DNA from: a virus
IMG/VR virus record: IMGVR_UViG_3300032516_000009
Span: 46,923 to 110,922 of that record
Direction: 5' to 3' (one strand)
DNA length: 64,000 bases
Shown here: one piece after another, positions 39,043-47,727 of the stretch
Layout: every line of letters begins with the position of its first letter
Position numbering within the stretch: position 1 is the first letter of the stretch
Made by a program: the position numbers and the translations under genes
The notes under the pieces: model-generated
Told to the model about the DNA's origin: nothing
Seen by the model: the letters and a program-made list of their open reading frames with translations, nothing else
Databases searched by the model: none

Positions 39043-39166
39043 GTAAAAGGAGTCCTCCTCGGGTGAAGAGGACTCCCAGGAGAGGTACGATCACTCGCTT
39101 GCGCGGCGACCGCCCAAAGTCCTGTCAGGTTGTCAGAGAGCAAGGGGTTTTTGCAAAACCCCCGGT
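39043..39166 (-). other. Structured spacer between tRNA-Gln genes
   Basis: Two strong hairpins: GGAGTCCTC/GAGGACTCC (9 bp, near 39050-39077) and GGGGTTTT/AAAACCCC (near 39143-39162). Between them is a GC-rich stretch without an open frame and a T-arm-like GAGTGATCGTACCTC. Possibly a processed leader or small RNA. Confidence 0.4.
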
Positions 39167-39169
39167 TGG

Positions 39170-39241
39170 CTGGGGAAGAAGGGGTCGAACCTTCAACTTC
39201 TAGTTCCAGAGACTAGCGTTCTGCCATTGAACTATTCCCCA
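39170..39241 (-). tRNA. tRNA-Gln(CTG)
   Basis: Acceptor TGGGGAA/TTCCCCA, discriminator G, encoded CCA (39167-39169), anticodon stem CTAGT/ACTAG with loop CTCTGGA. Confidence 0.92.
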
Positions 39242-39249
39242 ATTTCTGG

Positions 39250-39322
39250 TGGGCCAAGACGGGGTCGAACCGTCGACCTGTCGGTTAAGAGCCGACTGCT
39301 CTACCGATTGAGCTATTGACCC
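39250..39322 (-). tRNA. tRNA-Lys(CTT)
   Basis: Acceptor GGGTCAA/TTGGCCC, encoded CCA (39247-39249), anticodon stem GTCGG/CCGAC with loop CTCTTAA. Confidence 0.93.
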
Positions 39323-39330
39323 GTTGCGAG

Positions 39331-39403
39331 TGGGACCGGTCGGATTTGAACCGACGACCCGCCGGTTAAAAGCCGGCAGCTCTACCAACTGAGCTACGAT
39401 CCC
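39331..39403 (-). tRNA. tRNA-Lys(TTT)
   Basis: Acceptor GGGATCG/CGGTCCC, anticodon stem GCCGG/CCGGC with loop CTTTTAA. Confidence 0.93.
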
Positions 39404-39578
39404 GCAGTAAGTCGTTGCTCTATTGGTTTTATCTTTGTCACGACGATCTCCTTTTCCCAACAACTGATGTAGAGAAAATCTCCGTTTTTGTCCAAGTGAA
39501 CATGAGAATTAGCGCTAGGGAATTGTGCGCTAAGTTTCTGTTCCAGTCGTTTTGCTTCTATCTTAGTCATTGTTTTGG

Positions 39579-39661
39579 TGGGGCGTGAGGGATTTGAACC
39601 CCCGTGGGACTATGCCATCTGGTTTACAGCCAGACCTCATCAACCGCTCGAGCAACGCCCC
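39579..39661 (-). tRNA. tRNA-Tyr(GTA)
   Basis: Class II: acceptor GGGGCGT/ACGCCCC, encoded CCA (39576-39578), anticodon stem TCTGG/CCAGA with loop CTGTAAA. It is the first gene of the minus-strand tRNA array. Confidence 0.93.
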
Positions 39662-39860
39662 ATGAATCAAGGGTGCGCGCACGCGCTGCGGTATAATATG
39701 TCCTGACTTTTCCCATTTGCCGAGTCTTTCTGTTGTGAAGTCTCTTACGAACCGCTTTCATTCCGCTGGTCAGCAGGCCCGAGCCTCGGCCCTGCGTTCT
39801 TGTCTCGCACGGAAGCATTTTGAACGCTGGAAAACTGTGTCTGTTGTGACTTCGTATCAT
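39624..39860 (-). CDS. Possible small basic protein, 78 aa
   Basis: From ATG 39860 (MIRSHNRHSFPAFKMLPCET) with GGAG six bases upstream; Arg/Lys-rich (KAVRKRLHNRKTRQMGKVRT). Its last ~12 codons run into tRNA-Tyr on the same strand, which weakens the case. It may only be a leader transcript with an open frame. Confidence 0.35.
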   Translation of the reverse strand: MIRSHNRHSFPAFKMLPCETRTQGRGSGLLTSGMKAVRKRLHNRKTRQMGKVRTYYTAARARTLDSWGVARAVDEVWL

Positions 39861-39861
39861 C

Positions 39862-40210
39862 TTGAACTCCAATAACGCTGAGGGCCACCGGGAATCTCTT
39901 CCGGGCGGCCCTCTGTGTCGTTACCGACTAACTGACACTAAGGGCCGCCGGGATCCTCCTTGAGATTGCGGGCCTGGCAGCTTTCGTGAATCAAACTAAA
40001 CAGGCCCGCTTGCGCTTTATAGGAGGTACCGGGCACACACGGGACCGTCATGGTTGCCAATGATGGCGACCACAAGGTCATAGTTTGTGTCCGTCCTAGT
40101 GTCATCGAACTTGGTGTCCCTTAGTCGAACTATACAACGACCAACGTCTAGTTTAACATAGCATATCCGCGCTCATTTGTCAATACATCGCATTCAGTGT
40201 AATTTTCGAA
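39862..40210. other. Non-coding GC-rich leader region with hairpins
   Basis: No convincing gene. Strong inverted repeats: GAGGGCC..GGCCCTC (about 39881-39913) and GCGGGCCTG/CAGGCCCGC (about 39967-40010). It is markedly more GC-rich than 40.2-59 kb. Upstream of the whole tRNA array on the minus strand, it is a plausible promoter or leader zone. Confidence 0.45.
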
Positions 40211-40444
40211 ATGGTCGAATTGCCTCGCGTTTTTGAAAACGGAACGATTACGTTAACGGTAAATCCTGATGGGTTTAGGCTTTATGTCGGATCGCTCGAG
40301 GTCGATCGCGTTGACGATGTCAAGATAGATCTCAATAGGTTAAATAGGCCTGATATATCCGTCAAAATAGGTGATGGGACATCGCTCGAAATAGATGAGA
40401 CGATGCGTATATTAAAAACGTTTCCGTGGCTGAAGATTGTCTAA
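40211..40444 (+). CDS. Hypothetical protein, 77 aa
   Basis: MVELPRVFENGTITLTVNPD: a small beta-rich protein with regular strand-turn pattern (LYVGSLEVDRVDDVKIDLNR). Similar in style to the 72-aa protein at 52.9 kb (ISRLDIKIDGDD..). No family recognised. Confidence 0.65.
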   Translation: MVELPRVFENGTITLTVNPDGFRLYVGSLEVDRVDDVKIDLNRLNRPDISVKIGDGTSLEIDETMRILKTFPWLKIV

Positions 40445-40460
40445 TATCTATCTGTGATCT

Positions 40461-41021
40461 TTATTTATGCTTCTGTCTTTTTAAATGTATTCCGATTTGG
40501 TCCGGGTATTTTATCATGTAATCATACGCCGATTTGAAGTATCCCTTAATCGGAATGGCGGTATCTCTTTTCATTAATTTTTCGAATATTAACTCCCCGT
40601 CAGACTCTGACCATATCCATTCTTCAGTTATCGGAACATCTGGTTCGGCCTGACTCCAAACATTTCCGTATGGAAACATCAATAATATAAATTCAATTTT
40701 TTCAAATCTGGGTTCAGGATCAGAATAATATTTTTCACGTCTCTTAATCGACAGGTATGCTCCTTCTGGTAGCTTTATTCCTTCCGGAGACGTGGTTATC
40801 CATCTCTTTATGGACATCCATTTGACTTCCGGAGCTTTATATCCCATTTTCTTTCGGTAGGGGAGAGAACAGTTGTAAAGCGCCGATGGCGACAACCCGC
40901 TCAACCAAGGACGGAAATTTCTTGGTATTCCGTTGCATGAATGTACAGACTCAATCCAAATTGGATTTAATCTATCAATCCGTTGCTGAATTTTTTCTCT
41001 TAATTCGTTGTCCATACTCAT
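40461..41021 (-). CDS. Hypothetical protein, 186 aa
   Basis: Starts MSMDNELREKIQQRIDRLNP; an aromatic-rich alpha/beta protein (EVKWMSIKRWITTSPEGIKL, WSQAEPDVPITEEWIWSESD). The start overlaps the upstream gene's stop by four bases. No family recognised. Confidence 0.7.
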   Translation of the reverse strand: MSMDNELREKIQQRIDRLNPIWIESVHSCNGIPRNFRPWLSGLSPSALYNCSLPYRKKMGYKAPEVKWMSIKRWITTSPEGIKLPEGAYLSIKRREKYYSDPEPRFEKIEFILLMFPYGNVWSQAEPDVPITEEWIWSESDGELIFEKLMKRDTAIPIKGYFKSAYDYMIKYPDQIGIHLKRQKHK

Positions 41022-41377
41022 CGTTCACATTGATTCTTGATCATCATCATTCTCATCTGATCATCATTCAATGTTTCGCGCTCATGCAAAACTGGCGGAG
41101 AAAATATTTTAGTTATTTGATATGTTTCTAATCCAGAACATTCATCGATAATTGGCACTTCAGCAATGGTTAGACATGGCCCATGCTCTACAGCCAATTT
41201 CTTACTTTCCTCAGATAATACACCAGGATCAACCGGTTTTTTACCGTACCCGCCAATCAAACGACATAACATCATCTGTCCACTGGGTAGCACCAGAGGT
41301 GAAGATCCTGATTTTGGACAATGACTAGATACTCGACAATTTACACACTCAACAGATAAAATATGCGGTAATGACAT
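41018..41377 (-). CDS. Cys-rich hypothetical protein, 119 aa
   Basis: The N-terminus has VECVNCRVSSHCPKSGSSPL and MLCRLIGG, four Cys in a spacing that could bind zinc or an iron-sulfur cluster, then an acidic region and a Met-rich end (DDQMRMMMIKN). It is translationally coupled to the downstream gene (ATGA). Function unknown. Confidence 0.7.
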   Translation of the reverse strand: MSLPHILSVECVNCRVSSHCPKSGSSPLVLPSGQMMLCRLIGGYGKKPVDPGVLSEESKKLAVEHGPCLTIAEVPIIDECSGLETYQITKIFSPPVLHERETLNDDQMRMMMIKNQCER

Positions 41378-41403
41378 ATAATTACATTACCGACTGATAT
41401 AAT

Positions 41404-41865
41404 TTAAGATTCCATAATCGTAACTAAATCTTTGGCTAGCCTATCGGCCTCGAGCATATCCACCGGACCCGCAGGTCGGACTACAAGCCTGACTTCATTT
41501 AAAAGATTTTGAAATCTCCCAAGTTCTTTATCTGCAGACTGGATGGCTTCAAAATTTAAAGGGTTATACAACAATCTAGTATCTTTGTCGAGATTGTATA
41601 ATAACTTAATATCCTCACTGGACAAATTAGATAAGTATATAGTCTCTTCCGTATTCTGAGATACAATTTCATAACACATACGGGACATGATATGTATAGC
41701 CCTTAGTACATTCTTCATTGGGCCATTACCATTCACGACATCTTTATAATTCGGACCAACAATCACTGTCCGAATTTTGGAGCGCATGATACTGAACAGA
41801 ATTTCAGCTGTTCGATTATCTAATTCGATTGTGGCCAACCCGTTAGTTATTGTAACGCCATTCAC
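41404..41865 (-). CDS. Hypothetical protein, 153 aa
   Basis: MNGVTITNGLATIELDNRTA, then a helical body (ILFSIMRSKIRTVIVG; KELGRFQNLLNEVRLVVRPA). TATAAT lies nine bases upstream of the ATG region with no Shine-Dalgarno sequence. No family recognised. Confidence 0.7.
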   Translation of the reverse strand: MNGVTITNGLATIELDNRTAEILFSIMRSKIRTVIVGPNYKDVVNGNGPMKNVLRAIHIMSRMCYEIVSQNTEETIYLSNLSSEDIKLLYNLDKDTRLLYNPLNFEAIQSADKELGRFQNLLNEVRLVVRPAGPVDMLEADRLAKDLVTIMES

Positions 41866-41904
41866 AATATATTATACACACCTTTACCCCAAATTTACAA
41901 TTAA

Positions 41905-42705
41905 CTATCTTTCGGTAGGTGGCTTGGTGGATATTTGATCCTCTCTTTCAGCATCTCGATTATATTGTTCGGCGGCTTCTTGAAATTTATCGGAGTGGAA
42001 TCTCCACTGTTCAAATTCATGAATAGGGTCTTTGGTTTTACCTTTTTCTTTTGACTTAGGATACCCATCTAATTCGAATTCATAATCATACATTATACTA
42101 TCGACACCTATAGTTACATCAAAATCATGGGTAACCATGTGTAATACTGGAGGTTCGTCATTAGTAATTTCAAACTTCCATCCCTTTTGTTTTGCCTCGG
42201 TTTGAAGGTTAATTAAAATACGTTCTTCCATCCTAAAATCCGCGGGGTTCGCAGCAGCATAGTGTTTAACTATAGAATGAAGTAAATCGAAATTGGGCAA
42301 TATTATCATTCGTCGCATTAATTTGGATGAACATTGTCCGGAATGTTCTATATCAGATGCTATGCGCCGAAGCATGACAGCATATGCACCAGGGTCAATC
42401 GATGCTTTTTGTTTAAGAGTTTCTTCCTCATCCTCTTCTCCAGGCATGCCCTTCCTGAGAAATTTTGTGAGCACGTCAAGAGGCTTATTGGTAATCTTAT
42501 GCGTAGAATCTGATGGATCATCCTCTGCTTCGACATCTACATTATACATAACATATTTCGCATCTATCTTTACTGATATGTCAGTAAGATCTTGACCAAA
42601 GAATGCCCCATCTTTCGTTATTTCCGATCGCCACTTGGGCGGTGGGAAATAATCTTTAATATCCTTCATTATCACTAATGCAAATCTACTACGCATATCA
42701 TACAA
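41905..42705 (-). CDS. 266-aa protein with an internal copy of the shared module
   Basis: Start near 42705 or 42696 (MRSRFALVIMKDIKDYF). About residue 105-135, AYAVMLRRIASDIEHS and LMRRMIILPNFDLL match the helical core of the N-terminal module seen in other proteins, here placed after a ~100-residue beta-rich domain. The C-terminal part (WKFEITNDEPPVLHMVTHDF) resembles the body of the 13.9 kb protein. The order of parts suggests module and body were shuffled as units. Confidence 0.65.
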   Translation of the reverse strand: MYDMRSRFALVIMKDIKDYFPPPKWRSEITKDGAFFGQDLTDISVKIDAKYVMYNVDVEAEDDPSDSTHKITNKPLDVLTKFLRKGMPGEEDEEETLKQKASIDPGAYAVMLRRIASDIEHSGQCSSKLMRRMIILPNFDLLHSIVKHYAAANPADFRMEERILINLQTEAKQKGWKFEITNDEPPVLHMVTHDFDVTIGVDSIMYDYEFELDGYPKSKEKGKTKDPIHEFEQWRFHSDKFQEAAEQYNRDAEREDQISTKPPTER

Positions 42706-42719
42706 TATTTATAGGAGAG

Positions 42720-43646
42720 CTATCTATAACCCAGGAATGCATGCATAACCTGTTTAATTAGAATGTCTGGACTCGGAAGCCCCTGCATATTGCATCCGGC
42801 GGCCTTATCGTGCCCTCCACCGCCAAATTTTTCGGCAATCAATCTAACATTGACTTTATCATTTGAACGGAATGAGACGACCGTACGAGGGTTGTCTCCA
42901 TGCATATAGAAATATGAGACAGCTACATCGATCCCATAATCTGTCCGTAAGAACTCAGCCGTGTCACTGAATGTCGGTTCTGTTAAATTAAAGAATGCAA
43001 ATTCGCATTGTTGATAGTTAATAATCTCTATCTGCGTGTGGGCAGTTTTCGCAATGACCTTGGTCTTACGTTTGATCTTATCGATAACTAACTTTCCTAA
43101 TTGATATATTTTATCGAAATCGAGAAAATTTATGGATTCCAGCAATGAATCATGGCCTGCAGATAATAGGCCGTGGCCCATTGCTGCAGCATGATACCAA
43201 TCAGGGTGTTTCGTATTCCAGGTATCACGAATAGCACATAACTTTGCAAAATTTTCCCACCGATGTAATTCGTCTTCAGAAATTAAGTCCCTGATCGGAT
43301 ACATCAAATATTCATAGGCCAGTAACGCTCCTGATTTACTTTCGTCTCCAAATACTCCGTTGAGCATGCGCGTTACAGTTTCGGCCGTTTTATGGTGGTC
43401 CAGTACGATCGGATCGAGATTAACCCAATCTTGCCATCGGGTTAATGGGGGCGTGATGTCCACAAACAACTGATGGGGCTTGGCTTCTAGATTCTTGTGT
43501 TCTGGTGTCTGATATTGAATAAAATGAATTTCTGGTTTAATACCTATGATTTCAGCGACTTTCGCACATATGAGTGCCGAAGCTATCCCATCAGGACAAG
43601 ATGCGTGAACGTAAATCTCAGTTATTTGTTTGAATCTTTCGATCAT
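42720..43646 (-). CDS. DHH/DHHA1-family phosphoesterase
   Basis: 308 residues. N-terminal metal-binding motifs HASCPDGIASALI and LFVDITPPL, then VLDHHKT (the DHH motif), and C-terminal FGGGGHDKAAGC (DHHA1 GGGH motif). These Mn2+-dependent enzymes hydrolyse short oligonucleotides or cyclic dinucleotides (NrnA, RecJ, GdpP relatives). The size fits a nanoRNase or pAp-phosphatase type. In a phage it may recycle nucleotides or degrade defence signalling nucleotides. It overlaps the dNMP-kinase-like gene by ATGA. Confidence 0.8.
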   Translation of the reverse strand: MIERFKQITEIYVHASCPDGIASALICAKVAEIIGIKPEIHFIQYQTPEHKNLEAKPHQLFVDITPPLTRWQDWVNLDPIVLDHHKTAETVTRMLNGVFGDESKSGALLAYEYLMYPIRDLISEDELHRWENFAKLCAIRDTWNTKHPDWYHAAAMGHGLLSAGHDSLLESINFLDFDKIYQLGKLVIDKIKRKTKVIAKTAHTQIEIINYQQCEFAFFNLTEPTFSDTAEFLRTDYGIDVAVSYFYMHGDNPRTVVSFRSNDKVNVRLIAEKFGGGGHDKAAGCNMQGLPSPDILIKQVMHAFLGYR

Positions 43647-44518
43647 ATGCTTACCATAGACCCAGGACGTCCGGACTCCAGTATATACTTCATGGCTTTG
43701 TCCACTTTCAAATCCAAGTCATGTATGCTACCATCATTATTCAGTACAAAGTCAAATTCTGAATCCGGAATAGTAGCTTGTTCAAGCTCTGATCTGTGTT
43801 GATATGGTGGCTTCGGAATACTTGGCATTTTGACCCTAATAATAATTGGAATAACATCACCTTTCCCATATTCTCTTGTTAATTTGATCTCATGCTTATG
43901 TCTAAAATCTGGTGAACAAGTAACAATATATTCGGGGTCGATCAATAAAGGAATAACTATATATGATATTCCTTTCATATTTGAATAACAACAATGACGC
44001 CATTCTCTAGCTACTTGTATTTGAGTTTCGATTGATTTCCTAATCCAAGTATTTAAGTACATAGTATTCATTAATTCGCAATGTCCCTGCAATGTCTCTC
44101 TTGGAGATAACCAAAAATTTGGGTCTCCTTTTTCCACATAATAAATTTTATGCCTTTTTACATTTTCACATGGAAGTTGGTAATACGAATTATCGACACA
44201 GGAGAATAAATAATATTCTTTATTTGGATCGAGCTTTGTCGGTTTGCCATCCAAAGATAAATTCCCAGTGTCACTTGGATCAATAACTTTGATTAATTCG
44301 AATTTATGATGTTTTGGATATCTCAAATCGCCAGCATTGCGTTTTTCACTTGGACCGAATAGCTGTTCTTCAGTAAACCCATACAAATCGGCCATGTGGC
44401 GCTTGGCTGGATCAGCAAGCCCTATTCTGATGGCTTTAAATTGTTCTATTAACCTATTGGCTATAGTATCTTTTCCAGTACCAGAAAAACCGGATATTCC
44501 TATCATATAATGTCGCAT
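43643..44518 (-). CDS. Deoxynucleoside monophosphate kinase-like
   Basis: About 291 residues from ATG 44518 (GGAG eight bases upstream). P-loop GISGFSGTGKDTIANRLI; then FKAIRIGLADPAKRHMADLY and GFTEEQLFGPSEKRN match T4 gp1-type dNMP kinases (FADPLK...GF..EQL.GPSE.RN). An insertion around DPNFWLSPRETLQGHCELMN is typical of the family. It makes dNDPs from dNMPs; in a PurZ-encoding phage it could also handle the Z nucleotide, which is inference. It is adjacent to the DHH gene and divergent from the endolysin candidate. Confidence 0.8.
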   Translation of the reverse strand: MRHYMIGISGFSGTGKDTIANRLIEQFKAIRIGLADPAKRHMADLYGFTEEQLFGPSEKRNAGDLRYPKHHKFELIKVIDPSDTGNLSLDGKPTKLDPNKEYYLFSCVDNSYYQLPCENVKRHKIYYVEKGDPNFWLSPRETLQGHCELMNTMYLNTWIRKSIETQIQVAREWRHCCYSNMKGISYIVIPLLIDPEYIVTCSPDFRHKHEIKLTREYGKGDVIPIIIRVKMPSIPKPPYQHRSELEQATIPDSEFDFVLNNDGSIHDLDLKVDKAMKYILESGRPGSMVSI

Positions 44519-44565
44519 TATTTCTCCGACTTTATTGTTCTGCGTTATTATACAATGGGAAATGT

Positions 44566-45750
44566 ATGACAACTATTGACGATATAAAATGGGTACCATT
44601 CGATAAATTTGAAGGGCCAATGTATTTAGGTCAATATAGATATAAACTCCCGGATAATCCAGATTTTCTAGACAAAGCTCTCTACGTTTTTTCTCACGTT
44701 GAATCTGGCAGGTACGATGCCATAAACATGTATGATAAATGCATTGTTTCATTAGGTTTGATTCAAAGATGTGAAGCTGCACCGATTTTTGGCACAAGTG
44801 AAATGTTGAGCAAATGTGCTAAAATTAACCCAGATGAATTTAATAAATGCATAGATCTTATGCCCGCCCATCCAGTTTTTCAGGAGACAAAACTCGGGTG
44901 GAGATTTTTCCAAGATGGGAATGAAGTAAATAACAGGTCAGCTCAACAAAAGCTATTTTTGAGCACTAATGGACTACGCGAGAATTGGAATGATGAATCG
45001 AAAGAATATGCAAAGGCCACAGCCGTCGCTTTATGTTCGATATATAACAATGAATCATTTAGAAGTATTCAAATGGAATATGCAAAATCTCTACTAATGA
45101 AATTCGTATATAAAAATGCACAGGATGCGTTATTCACAAGAACGGATGAAGACGGATTGTGGGGAGCACTAAAAGCTGCTTATATTTCGTTTGCGGGGAA
45201 TTCACCATCCATGGCCAATAACTGTGTGCGATCCATAATGGAAAATGGCGTATGGAATTTGATGGACGATAGAGATAAATGTATCGCTGTGTTACAATCT
45301 CTTGTATTTGATTCAGAAATATCAATTTGGCCAATTCGATACAACGACATACGAGGCCCACTCGAGAATTTATTTAATGTTGATCTGCCAGATTTTGCTA
45401 GTGAGCTCAAACAATGGAATGATAATTATAAGTATGGACGAACTGTACATGAAGTCCAAGCAGGACTCCAGTATTTAGGATACGATATCGGCCCCGAAGG
45501 AGTGAATGGGAAGATCACTCGTGGAACCAGTGCAGCTATTGCTGAATTTAAAAGGGATCAGCATCTAACTCCGGATAATATATTGGATATAGTTACAGTT
45601 GAATTGTTACACCAGATGGTAGAATCGCTAGATTCTATAGCGGCGGGAAGGTTGATAGATTTATCCAATGCTGTGATGAACGGAAAAGATGATATAGTGG
45701 CAATACTAGACGATATTACAAATCGGCAAAAGAAATCTCCGGAAGCCTGA
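44566..45750 (+). CDS. Endolysin candidate: lysozyme-like domain plus peptidoglycan-binding domain
   Basis: 394 residues. The C-terminal ~100 residues (TVHEVQAGLQYLGYDIGPEG, VNGKITRGTSAAIAEFKRDQ) are a PG_binding_1 domain. The N-terminal part has SHVESGRYDAINMYDKCIVS and LGLIQ, like the ESG...GL.Q of transglycosylase/lysozyme folds. No signal peptide, so it would need a holin or act from the virion. Together with the exported enzyme at 1.4 kb it gives two peptidoglycan hydrolases. Confidence 0.7.
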   Translation: MTTIDDIKWVPFDKFEGPMYLGQYRYKLPDNPDFLDKALYVFSHVESGRYDAINMYDKCIVSLGLIQRCEAAPIFGTSEMLSKCAKINPDEFNKCIDLMPAHPVFQETKLGWRFFQDGNEVNNRSAQQKLFLSTNGLRENWNDESKEYAKATAVALCSIYNNESFRSIQMEYAKSLLMKFVYKNAQDALFTRTDEDGLWGALKAAYISFAGNSPSMANNCVRSIMENGVWNLMDDRDKCIAVLQSLVFDSEISIWPIRYNDIRGPLENLFNVDLPDFASELKQWNDNYKYGRTVHEVQAGLQYLGYDIGPEGVNGKITRGTSAAIAEFKRDQHLTPDNILDIVTVELLHQMVESLDSIAAGRLIDLSNAVMNGKDDIVAILDDITNRQKKSPEA

Positions 45751-46264
45751 TGGGCTTCGCATTTTTTTCCTCTTCATCCTTGATGATTTGACGAAGAGTC
45801 TTTTGCAAGGCGTCTATGGCCTTTTGAAAACTATCAACCGTGGATAATATGATATCCTTATCTTGAGTTTTACTCCAATTGTCTATATGTGTTTGCCCCT
45901 TTTCGATAGCGTCTATTAGTGCATCCGATAGATATGCAGGCCCAACCGGGATGCATGTTGAATTGATTAATTCTAAAAATATCCAATTGCTTCTAGAAGA
46001 CCCATCATATGGAGCATGATAATAGCTGCGAATCCCGTCTACTAACCCGGTCTTCTTATTCCTGGTTTTACCAATTCGAGTCTGGCCACTAACTCTAACC
46101 CAATCCCCGATAGACACCTTGCCCGACATTTCAAGTCTGTAGCCCGATATTTCAAGTCTGTAGGCCACCTTGGATGTATAGCATTCTACGGTTGGAAATT
46201 TACCCTGTTTATTCAGATAACAAACTCGACCGAATACTGGCGGAATATCTACTGTAATCAGCAT
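45716..46264 (-). CDS. Hypothetical protein, 182 aa
   Basis: An N-terminal beta-rich domain (WVRVSGQTRIGKTRNKK) contains a small direct duplication (YRLEISGYRLEMSG). The C-terminal half is helical (STVDSFQKAIDALQKTLRQI). It may bind nucleic acid through an OB-like domain, but this is a guess. The 3' end overlaps the endolysin gene's 3' end. Confidence 0.6.
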   Translation of the reverse strand: MLITVDIPPVFGRVCYLNKQGKFPTVECYTSKVAYRLEISGYRLEMSGKVSIGDWVRVSGQTRIGKTRNKKTGLVDGIRSYYHAPYDGSSRSNWIFLELINSTCIPVGPAYLSDALIDAIEKGQTHIDNWSKTQDKDIILSTVDSFQKAIDALQKTLRQIIKDEEEKNAKPIRLPEISFADL

Positions 46265-46345
46265 TCAATTAACTTACATTGAGAAGAATATTTACACAAA
46301 CAGTTCAAAAAGCTTGCTAATCACATTCTATTTTCCTATAATTGT

Positions 46346-46579
46346 ATGGATATTCTATGGGATCCGGAAATTGCTATATGCACTGAATGTGGTAATAGAC
46401 GCGTTGTCAGAAGATATACTTCTGATAATTTGCACAGAATCTTCTGCTATACATGCTGGCATAAAATGCAAAAAGATATGGAATTAGATGATTCAGAATG
46501 GACTGAGCGTAGTTGTATAGTCATGGAGTGTGAGCAGCAGCATAAAAATGGAACCACACAAGATTATTCCTTCCATTGA
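46346..46579 (+). CDS. Zinc-ribbon protein, 77 aa
   Basis: MDILWDPEIAICTECGNRRV ... FCYTCWHKM is a CxxC..CxxC ribbon, followed by an acidic tail. TATAATTGT directly precedes the ATG with no Shine-Dalgarno sequence. It overlaps the glycosylase gene start by about 30 bases. Confidence 0.65.
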   Translation: MDILWDPEIAICTECGNRRVVRRYTSDNLHRIFCYTCWHKMQKDMELDDSEWTERSCIVMECEQQHKNGTTQDYSFH

Positions 46580-47228
46580 TATTAATGATATACCAATTCT
46601 AAGTTTAGGGGCTAAAGATTATTTTATTAAAGCACATAAATTCGCTTATCACTATTACTATGATGTAATAGAAAAAATAGCATCTACTAGATTTAACCAA
46701 CTCAGTCCAGAATATTTTTTCAGAGAATATATTTGGGTAGTCTATACTTCCGGATTTTCGGCTAAAGCTGTTAGTAGATTCTATGATAAATTAACTACAA
46801 CTTATGGTAACTATTCCGAATTGAGTAAAGAATCACTAGATTCAATTATGCCTAGAATTAAACCTATATGCAATAATAAACAAAAAGCGAATTCAGTATT
46901 TAGAACTTCCAAAATCTTGAATGATGCAATTGCTAAATTTGGTTGGGAGACTTATCGAAATAAATATTTATCATCAACATCATCATTGACCAGTTTACCT
47001 CATATTGGACCGATTACTTGTTTTCATCTTGCCCGGAATATTGGATTATTAGATTCAGTAAAACCAGATCTTCACCTGGTTAGAGCAGCTAAATATTGGG
47101 GGTATAGCAATTGCGAAGAAATGTGCAAAGATGTTCAACCAGAAGGCATGCCGCTCGGAATCGTAGACTTGATTTTGTGGTATTCATTATCTTCGTTTGG
47201 TTCATCACCGATACAGAAATCTAAATAA
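46548..47228 (+). CDS. HhH-GPD family DNA glycosylase-like
   Basis: About 226 residues from ATG 46548 (MEPHKIIPSIDINDIPILSL). SLTSLPHIGPITCFHLARNI is the helix-hairpin-helix, and SVKPDLHLVRAAKYWGY carries the conserved catalytic-type Asp. The N-terminal half is helical, as in this superfamily. These enzymes excise damaged or modified bases. In a phage with altered purine chemistry it may remove wrong bases or attack host DNA; the substrate is unknown. Confidence 0.7.
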   Translation: MEPHKIIPSIDINDIPILSLGAKDYFIKAHKFAYHYYYDVIEKIASTRFNQLSPEYFFREYIWVVYTSGFSAKAVSRFYDKLTTTYGNYSELSKESLDSIMPRIKPICNNKQKANSVFRTSKILNDAIAKFGWETYRNKYLSSTSSLTSLPHIGPITCFHLARNIGLLDSVKPDLHLVRAAKYWGYSNCEEMCKDVQPEGMPLGIVDLILWYSLSSFGSSPIQKSK

Positions 47229-47241
47229 ACTGATTGACCTA

Positions 47242-47337
47242 TTAAATTGTGGTGAAGATATTAACTAACTTAGTATTTTCATCCTCTGCAGATTCGGGTT
47301 CAATAATTATGAAAAGCGGATCTTGAAATATACCCAT
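47242..47337 (-). CDS. Possible 31-aa protein
   Basis: MGIFQDPLFIIIEPESAEDE: the ATG overlaps the TAA of the upstream gene (TAATG), so translational coupling would express it. It is too short to judge by composition. Confidence 0.35.
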   Translation of the reverse strand: MGIFQDPLFIIIEPESAEDENTKLVNIFTTI

Positions 47338-47654
47338 TATGCTTCGTAACATATTAGACGCTTCTTTTTTGATTTATACTCTTGAGTCATGAGAGCGCTT
47401 ATTAATTGTGCGCGATCTAAAGATATGTCGCATGATTTCAATAATTCAGAACAAATAATGAACTGCACTTGAATAGTATCACATACTGACGACATGTATC
47501 TAGTTGGGATGAATAACTCGAATTCAGCTAATTTCAAAAAAACGTAATCTTTATTCTCGATCTTCCTTTTGGATACTAATACTTGAGAATCATTCACGTA
47601 CGAAGAAAATCCTTCGCGTGACTTCTTGGTTGAATTTAAGACTTTTTCTCTCAT
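47337..47654 (-). CDS. Hypothetical protein, 105 aa
   Basis: MREKVLNSTKKSREGFSSYV, a mixed alpha/beta body (VFLKLAEFELFIPTRYMSSV; FIICSELLKSCDISLDRAQL) and a basic C-terminus. A perfect short palindrome (CATACGGAGGTATTCG..) with GGAGG precedes the start. No family recognised. Confidence 0.65.
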   Translation of the reverse strand: MREKVLNSTKKSREGFSSYVNDSQVLVSKRKIENKDYVFLKLAEFELFIPTRYMSSVCDTIQVQFIICSELLKSCDISLDRAQLISALMTQEYKSKKKRLICYEA

Positions 47655-47727
47655 ACGAATACCTCCGTATGACGATAATAACCTACACTTAAAATTATAA
47701 ATCAGTCAAATTCTTTTTACAATATTT

